Part shown: positions 57,535 to 64,000 of the stretch, in pieces
Layout: every line of letters starts with the position of its first letter
Position numbering within the stretch: position 1 is the stretch's first letter
Assembly (NCBI RefSeq): GCF_905147045.1
Contig: NC_065902.1
Location: 8,997,377 to 9,061,376, forward strand
From: Nymphalis io
Taxonomy: Eukaryota; Arthropoda; Insecta; Lepidoptera; Nymphalidae
Direction of reading: 5' to 3'
DNA: 64,000 bases
Position numbers and translations under genes: made by a program
The notes under the pieces: generated by a model
What the model was told of the DNA's origin: nothing
Database searches by the model: none
Seen by the model: the letters and a program-made list of their open reading frames with translations, nothing else

Positions 57535-60500
57535 GTACGTTTTAAGGAAGAATTAATTATCAAAAGCGTATATCAGATCTCTTCGAAAGATTGAGTGAGA
57601 AGGGGTTTGTTTTTTAATGCGTAAAATTGACATAGGTATATAAGAGTAAACTTACACACTTATTAAGTCGTGTTTAGCAACTAAGGTACGTAATAGATAT
57701 TGCTTAGTTATAATTTTTTTCTGCTAAAAATTATAACGCTTTAAATTACGACTACAATATTTAAATTTAAGTATTTAAGACGCCAGCTTACTTTATAATT
57801 TCGCTCTTTGAACATATAATATAAGGAACCCTTAAATTCGAGTATAACTAATGAAATCGAATTTAAACGTTTATGATTTTAATAATCCTACATAGAATAA
57901 TAACAACTTTTTAAATTTTAAATTGAATATATAATTGGCCCTATCCCATTCGTTTTATAGAAATCACGTCTCGTATTTTGTGTAGTAAGTATAAATTATG
58001 CGTTTGCGCAAGCGATACAATCTTCGTTTAAAACTCGGAAAATTAGATCGGTAGCGCGGTATTGGCGGTAGGAAGAAATAGTCATATCACACGTACGTAG
58101 TAGTATAAACTTTTTTTTGAATTATGTAAAGTTTTCATTGAATGTAAGTCTGTGTTTGTGTTTTTTTTTTATAGAGAATTTTTTTAGGAATCGTACTTTC
58201 ACTCCATATTGGCGTAGTAGTATATAAACCAAACTTTATATTTCTTACAAAGCGATTAATTGCTAAAAAAAAACAATCTTACGTAGCATCAAACGAAGCC
58301 ATTTGAATAGAATTGAATAGAAAAATAGACCTTTAAATATTTTATAAAGGAGAGAAGTCAGTTCTTCCGTTTGCATTGTGGCTTAAGAAAATAACAAATC
58401 ACGTTAAAAAAAACTATTACAGTTACATAGTTTTTATTTGAAATATATATATAGGTTGTAATCATACCTCACCCCTTAATATCTAAGTTTTAAAGATACT
58501 AAGAGGTACGATCATAGCTTAAAAGATTACCGTCGAACCTGCGATTGAAATGATGTGAAATCGATAATAACTAACTAGCTTGTCTTTATAAGTAGGTAGT
58601 CTACCTACAAAAGGATTGTCCTTTGCTTTCTTGTAAAGGACTTGCGTCTACAAGACTAGAGGTGTGAGGTTTGGGAATCCGATTATACTTGTTATGCTAA
58701 CGATACATCGGATATGCAATGTTTGTTTTAACCTATATGATATGTGTGTTGTTTTTCTATTTTTAACAGCACTTCTATTTCATTTAATATATTCTAAATG
58801 CACATGTAAAAGATATCCTAATTAGCTCATGTATCTTTTACTTTTTTTTTTATTTAAGCCTTTAGACATCCTAACTAATATTATAAATGCGAAATTGCAA
58901 TTTACTTCAGTTTGTAAAAGTTGTAAAAAGTATTAAAATTTCTCTGTTTAATAGCAATTTCGATTTTGTTGTGTATTAATTAGTATTTGAATCTTCAACT
59001 TCAACTCTTCATTGAGAAATTAACTAATTCGTAAGTTCATAATTCTTTCATTTAAATATTTCTTCATGAAAGAACTAGAGAAATATATTAAGCCCTGCTC
59101 AGAATTTCATTAAAGAGTCGAGAAACTTCATCCTAATGAAAATTATGACGTCCGCTCCAATAGGCGATTAACATGCAAATTTAATGTTATTTCTTGTAAG
59201 ACGCCCATTATAAGACAGTATCTTGGGTTCGCTCTACCTGTAAAATATTAATTAAGTGTAAATTAAAAAATGATTGGATTGCTTTAATATTGTTTTGATA
59301 AAGATAATATATATAACCTTCTTGAAAGTATAATCTTAGGATTTTTCCTTTTTATGATTCTCATTAATAAGGTTTTTATACATTATGGCATTTTTAGGGG
59401 TACTAATTACTCCATACACTACACTGCTAAAGACGATATCTAGCTTGTAAATTGTAATTGTACATGGCCACTTACTTACTTACTTCATATTGGAATACGA
59501 AGTATTACCGTTTAGAGCCTAGAGATGATTAGTAGGACATTTTAGTATTCATCTTTCGTTCTAACTGTGCTCATGGAATTAAAAAATCCTAAAATTGAAT
59601 AATTATAATTGAAGCAAAACTTTGCATTTATTTACTTTTTGCTACTTAACGATAACATTACTGAGCGTTTAAAGTTTGGTTGAATTTGCTAAATTTTTTG
59701 GGCCTAAGGGTGTGCAAATACACTTTTTAATATTAGCAAGATAACATAAACATATTTAAATAATAAAATAAGTTAAGCTAGTGCTACGTATTTACAGAGG
59801 CTTAATAGTTCTAGGAACATTAAAATGAAATAGCACTGTTACTTAGCTCTAAAGTGAATGAAAATTGTAAGCGACTGTTGTTAACTTTGGAATAGCGCGC
59901 ACGTGTAATTTACTCAATTGTTTTATATGTAGACATTGATTTTGTTTTGTTGTTACATTATATTTTGTTGAATTCACTCTCCAGGTTTTATTTTTGTATA
60001 GTAGCAATTTTTATGTTTTTATTATAAGTATTCATTTAGTGAGCATAATTCCTGTAGTCACTACATACTTTGTTATTGATTTAAACTATTATTTGTGTTT
60101 TATTTTCTGTTCTAAAATAAACTAAATATTAATTTAATAGTTACTATATACTACTAATCTAATAAACAAAACTCAATGTTTGTCAATTAAATATAAAATA
60201 CATTTTATATTTTATTTTGTTAGTTAAATTATTTAATTATTTTCGTTTATTAAAACAAAGGATTATATCAAAATAGATGAACTGTAATGAATTTATTAGG
60301 TCCACCAAAATAATTTAAAACACGATTTTCTAGGTAAAAGGTATATTAAAGATGACTTCTGGATTAATTCAAAAGTTGATCTGAACTTTTCAAAGAAGTC
60401 AATCTAAGTTAGGTAGTTCCACAAAGTGGAATTTTATGGAACTTGATTTATCACTTTATGGAAGATAAAGTTAGACTAGTATTGGTATTCTCATTTTTAA

Positions 60501-60750
60501 TGTTTGGTATCGGTTATAATTACTTTTCTCCTATATTATTATATCATGTAATGATTGATTAAAAATATTATTATAGGGCCTTGGTAAATAAAATATAGGA
60601 TCACAAAGGATGTGCCAGTAGTTTATCTACCAAATATATGTAATACCTACTTCACGTATTGTATCGATGGAAGACGTCGAAGTGAAAGTTGATGTGTATT
60701 GCCGTTTTACTTGGTAATCTATACCGGCTTTACTTATAAACGTAGCTTAT
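57535..60750. other. Intergenic AT-rich DNA, no gene seen
   Basis: No coding frame or recognised repeat. The first few hundred bases are presumably 3' UTR of the SPATA22-like gene. Confidence 0.5.
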
Positions 60751-60751
60751 C

Positions 60752-60868
60752 GAGTTTATAATTAATAATGCTGTGTATTTTTCTTTCGAATGTCAAATAA
60801 ATAATGATAGAAAAAGCGATATCAGCGATTAAATAAACAGCCGCTAGCAATGTTTATAAATAAGGTCG
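60752..60868 (+). repeat. Dispersed repeat family E, copy 2
   Basis: AATAATGCTGTGTATTTTTC, TTTCGAATGTCAAATAAATA, ATGATAGA and TTTATAAATAAGGT recur in the same order at 62222-62356. Confidence 0.6.
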
Positions 60869-62221
60869 TATGTTTAAAAAAATAACGAAATGGATTTACA
60901 GCAGCATTGATTTAAAAATTAATATGAGCTCGGTTTGAGGCAAATATTTTATAATTGTTATTAAATATCAATTCACAAAAATTACAAATATTCAGATACT
61001 TTTTATTATTCAAGAAAATGGATCTTTTGAATTTAGGTTATATTTATTTCATACGATTATCTGTTAAACAAATATCGATGTGAACATAACAACCAAAGCA
61101 AATGAACCAATCGCAGCAGTGCTATTCTGTATGAACTCGCTTCATTACTCATTACATTCATACTTCATTACATTGTTGCGTGTATTCTTGAAATGTTATA
61201 AATATTACTTTTATCACGACTATTTTGTGATGAATTTCGAGTTTGTTCTTACAGAATAGCCTACCAGATCGGTATTTGACAAAGTATCTCCTTATAGCGA
61301 AGAATAACTTATTGGACTAACTTATAGAATATTGTTTGTGAATGAAAAGGCTGGATACAACGAAGACTTGCTTCTATACCGACTGAAGTATTGTTTGTGA
61401 ATACGTGTGTTATCTTCGTACTGGTTACCGGACTTAAATAACATTAATATATACATCGGTTTTAAAATGCATAAAAAATAAATTAATAATTAACAATTAA
61501 TTAAAGAATACCTAACTCTTTCGGCTTTATATTATATATGGATTAGCTAATTTGTACGGATATTTATACAAAGTAACAAATAAATTAGAAACTAAGAAAA
61601 AAACCCGCAAACAGACTTAGGAGTTCATATTTGAACTCAGAACGTTCAGCTTACTAGACCAATGAGTCCGTTTATCGTATAAAGACCAACAGACAAAGTT
61701 AAAAGATGCATTTGACAAAGTTACAAAGAAATCAATCTCAACTTCTCGAGACTCCAAAATCCAGGTAAGGTTGTTTTAAAGGATGCTAGTAAATTGCTCT
61801 TTTCACGGTTGAGTCGACATAAAAATACATAGTTACCAAGAAAGCGTTGCATTTTCTTAAGAATAAGAATTCCATTTTCCGAGAATGTTATTTTCATATT
61901 ATACAAGTTTGTGATTTCAAATGGGAAACTATTTATGTAATATATAATTATTAAATATCTTGAACTGTTAATAAATATCTTTATACAATTAACTAGCAAC
62001 CAGTCCTGGCTTTGTATGGGTAGAATAAGGGTCTGCATCAAATATTTATATTTCAAGGACGAGTAAACAAGAGAGAAAAAAACTATATTTTGGACCAATA
62101 ACCTTCACGGACTTAACGCAGAACTCTAAAAATGTCATAATCATCTGATGAATGATTTAGGAACGCATAGAGGATAACTATTCATTTCAATTTATTAAAG
62201 ATTAATTAGTTGAATGCTATA
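60869..62221. other. Intergenic AT-rich DNA, no gene seen
   Basis: A frame on the minus strand at 61721-62098 is long for the region, but its composition follows the AT bias and I recognise no domain in it. A weak tRNA-like scrap lies near 61620-61680 (GAACTCAGAACG, TAGACCAATGAGTC). Confidence 0.45.
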
Positions 62222-62356
62222 TATATATAAATAGTTGATAATGCTATCTTCTTCTTTCGAATGACAAATAAATGATGACAGAGAGAGAGAGAGAGATATG
62301 TAAATTAGTTTCTAATTATAAACACACTAAGCAAAGTTTATAAATAAGGTAGACAT
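62222..62356 (+). repeat. Dispersed repeat family E, copy 3, with (GA)n
   Basis: GATAATGCTATCTTCTTCTT, TCGAATGACAAATAAATGAT and GACAGAGAGAGAGAGAGA, then TTTATAAATAAGGTAG. The GA run is also present, shorter, in the reverse copy at 15541. Confidence 0.65.
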
Positions 62357-62675
62357 ATATCTATTATTATCATGTAAGGTATTTTCAATAATATTCTGGA
62401 AGCATTTAAGCCGTTCCCATTAAGTTTAGTATTTAGAGGAAAATTGTAATTACAAGCAAAATATACCTAATAACACTTTAATTTAAGGAATGAAGTACTC
62501 TTAAACTGAAAACGTTATTAAATAGTCATTTTAATTTTTATTAAATAAATATTGTTGTATAATAACGTGTATTACCCGATAGCGAAAGATGGCGGTAATA
62601 AAATCTGTCAGTTTCCTGAATCGTGCTGTCTAGTTTCGCTACTGTATATATATAACGTGACGTATATATATGACG

Positions 62676-62945
62676 AGCTGGTTGGCGTAGTTGGTAGATA
62701 CTTGCCTTTCACACCGAAGGTTGTGGGTTCGATTCCCACCCAGGACAGACATTTGTGTGCATGAACATGTCTGTTTGTCCTGAGTCTGGGTGTAATTATC
62801 TATATAAGTATGTATTTACAAAAGAAAAGTAGTATATGTAGTATATCAGTTGTCTGGTTTCCATAGCACAAGCTTTGTATAAGCTTAATTTGGGATCAGA
62901 TGGCCGTGTGTGAAAAATGTCCCAGGATATTATTATTATTATTAT
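62676..62945 (+). mobile_element. SINE family C, intact copy
   Basis: A tRNA-like head (TGGTTGGCGTAGTTGGTAGA, GTGGGTTCGATTCCCACCCA) is followed by GTCTGTTTGTCCTGAGTCTG, GATCAGATGGCCGTGTGTGA and CCCAGGATATTATTATTATT. It is the reference for reading the broken copy at 26905-27583. Confidence 0.85.
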
Positions 62946-63005
62946 ATAACGTGAAAGTGATTTCATGTATCGTTTGATCCTCCTTAACTTAGCTTAGGCT
63001 TAGGC

Positions 63006-63302
63006 TCAGGTATTTTTTTTAATGTTATCGGTAGGCTGGCGCGCAAAGGGGTCGCCTAATGTTAAGTGATCACCACCGACCATAGACATTGGCGATGTAC
63101 CAATAAACCATTCCTTTCATCACCAATGCGCCACCAATCTTGGGAACGAAGATGTTATGTTATGTTGTGCTTGTAGTAACACTGGCTCACTCATTCTACA
63201 AACCTTAACGCAACAATACTAAGTATTGCTGTTTAGCGGTAGAATATCTGATGAGTGGGTGGTACCTACCCAGACGGGTATGCACAAGGCCCTATTACCT
63301 AG
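63006..63302 (+). mobile_element. SINE-like family B, diverged copy
   Basis: It carries CACCAATGCGCCACCAATCT, AGAATATCTGATGAGTGGGT and GGTACCTACCCAGACGGGTA, with a changed 5' part (GCGCGCAAAGGGGTCGCC). It may be a subfamily. Confidence 0.75.
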
Positions 63303-63389
63303 GAATAGAATAAACTTGTGATAATTTACTCAAATAAATAAGTTAAATGGTTAAAATAAAGATTTTTTTATTCGCATTTTTTTTTATTT

Positions 63390-64000
63390 TTTTATATTCG
63401 CCGGGAGGGCAAATGACTCTACTCCACCTGATGATAAGTGGTAGTAGAGTCCAAACGCGACGACGGCCAGTACAGACGGGAAAAACGTTCTGCACTAGCC
63501 GCCTTCGCCTTGCCGGCCCGCAAGATGCCTCTTCACGCCTCGTTTGAAGGAACCCGGGTTGTAAGAGGAAGGGAACACGTGAGCTGGTAAGGAATTCCAT
63601 TTTTTGGAAGTGCGACAAAGAAAGGAGTTGCCAAATTTCTTTGTTCGCGATGGAATTGATGTCACAGTTAGGCGGTGACATCGAGAACCAGCTCGCGTGG
63701 ACTTAAGAAGGAAGGGGGAAGCGGGAATTAGAGAGAATCATTCCTCAGAGCACTCGCCGTGATACAGTCGATAGAAAGCGCTCAGTGCTGCTATCTCACG
63801 ACGCAATTGTAAAGGTTCAAGGGTGTTTGTGACCTTTACGTCGCCAATAATGCGTACGGCACGTCGCTGCAACCGGTCCAAGGCCTCAAGTAGGTACTTA
63901 GCGGAGCCATCCCAAAGGTGCGAGCAATATTCCACGCAAGACCGTACCTGTGTTTTGTACAGCAAGCACAGTTGTTGTGGCGTGAAAAATCGCCGCACCT
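63390..64000 (-). mobile_element. Non-LTR retrotransposon 3' part (Jockey/CR1-like), runs off the window
   Basis: On the minus strand 63738-63998 encodes FTPQQLCLLYKTQVRSCVEY, CSHLWDGSAKYLLEALDRLQ, RRAVRIIGDV and REIAALSAFYRLYHGECSEE, the end of a reverse-transcriptase ORF. The frame then shifts through 63343-63681 (VPFLLQPGFLQTRREEASC). It is the same family as the copy at 140-652, in opposite orientation. The 5' part lies outside the window. Confidence 0.82.

Noticed and set aside
61721..62098. A 125-codon minus-strand frame
   Set aside because: Composition follows AT bias, and I recognise no homology or splice context.
62680..62752. Possible tRNA gene and a frame at 62552-62764
   Set aside because: It is the head of SINE family C, which recurs at 26905-27583.
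18891..63300. Recurring short frames starting MRHQPWELR (18891, 20663, 27047, 32143 and others)
   Set aside because: They lie inside family B repeat copies and repeat because the element repeats; there is no gene context.
1..64000. CRISPR arrays, operons, phage or integron features
   Set aside because: Nothing in the window resembles prokaryotic organisation; the direct repeats present are SINEs, tandem duplications and microsatellites.

Overview
The window reads as AT-rich nuclear DNA of a butterfly or moth (Lepidoptera; a nymphalid-like source is an inference). Support for this: protein genes split into many short exons by AT-rich GT-AG introns; relics of non-LTR retrotransposons whose reverse-transcriptase tails are of the kind common in Lepidoptera; and several tRNA-headed or tRNA-unrelated SINE-like repeat families present in many copies. 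There is no sign of bacterial or viral gene organisation. All multi-exon models below were assembled by hand from splice-site phase and conserved protein order; they have not been tested against transcripts.

Layout, left to right. 140-652: tail of a non-LTR retrotransposon (+). 2338-6476 (+): a two-exon gene for an unrecognised protein with two membrane segments and a kinase-site-rich tail. 6477-10748: no gene seen. 10749-14610 (+): a four-exon LRRC28-like leucine-rich-repeat protein. 14611-17389: no gene seen, only old repeats and strong hairpins. 17972-38372 (-): a 21-exon PAN2 gene, the deadenylase subunit, whose introns are full of SINE and LINE insertions. 39155-41492 (-): DCTN5, the dynactin p25 subunit, in four exons. 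42588-57534 (+): a nine-exon gene whose C-terminal half matches SPATA22, the meiotic partner of MEIOB. DCTN5 and the SPATA22-like gene are divergent, about 1.1 kb apart. 57535-64000: no gene seen; repeats, ending in a minus-strand copy of the same retrotransposon family found at the left end.

The genes do not form one pathway: mRNA deadenylation (PAN2), microtubule motor cargo linkage (DCTN5) and meiotic recombination (SPATA22-like) simply sit side by side. The most notable points are a CCCH zinc finger built into PAN2, the apparent absence of the PAN2 exonuclease domain from the locus, a GC-AG intron in PAN2, a SPATA22-like gene in an insect, a triple-nested SINE insertion, and three unassigned dispersed repeat families. 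Counts and borders of repeats are estimates by eye.
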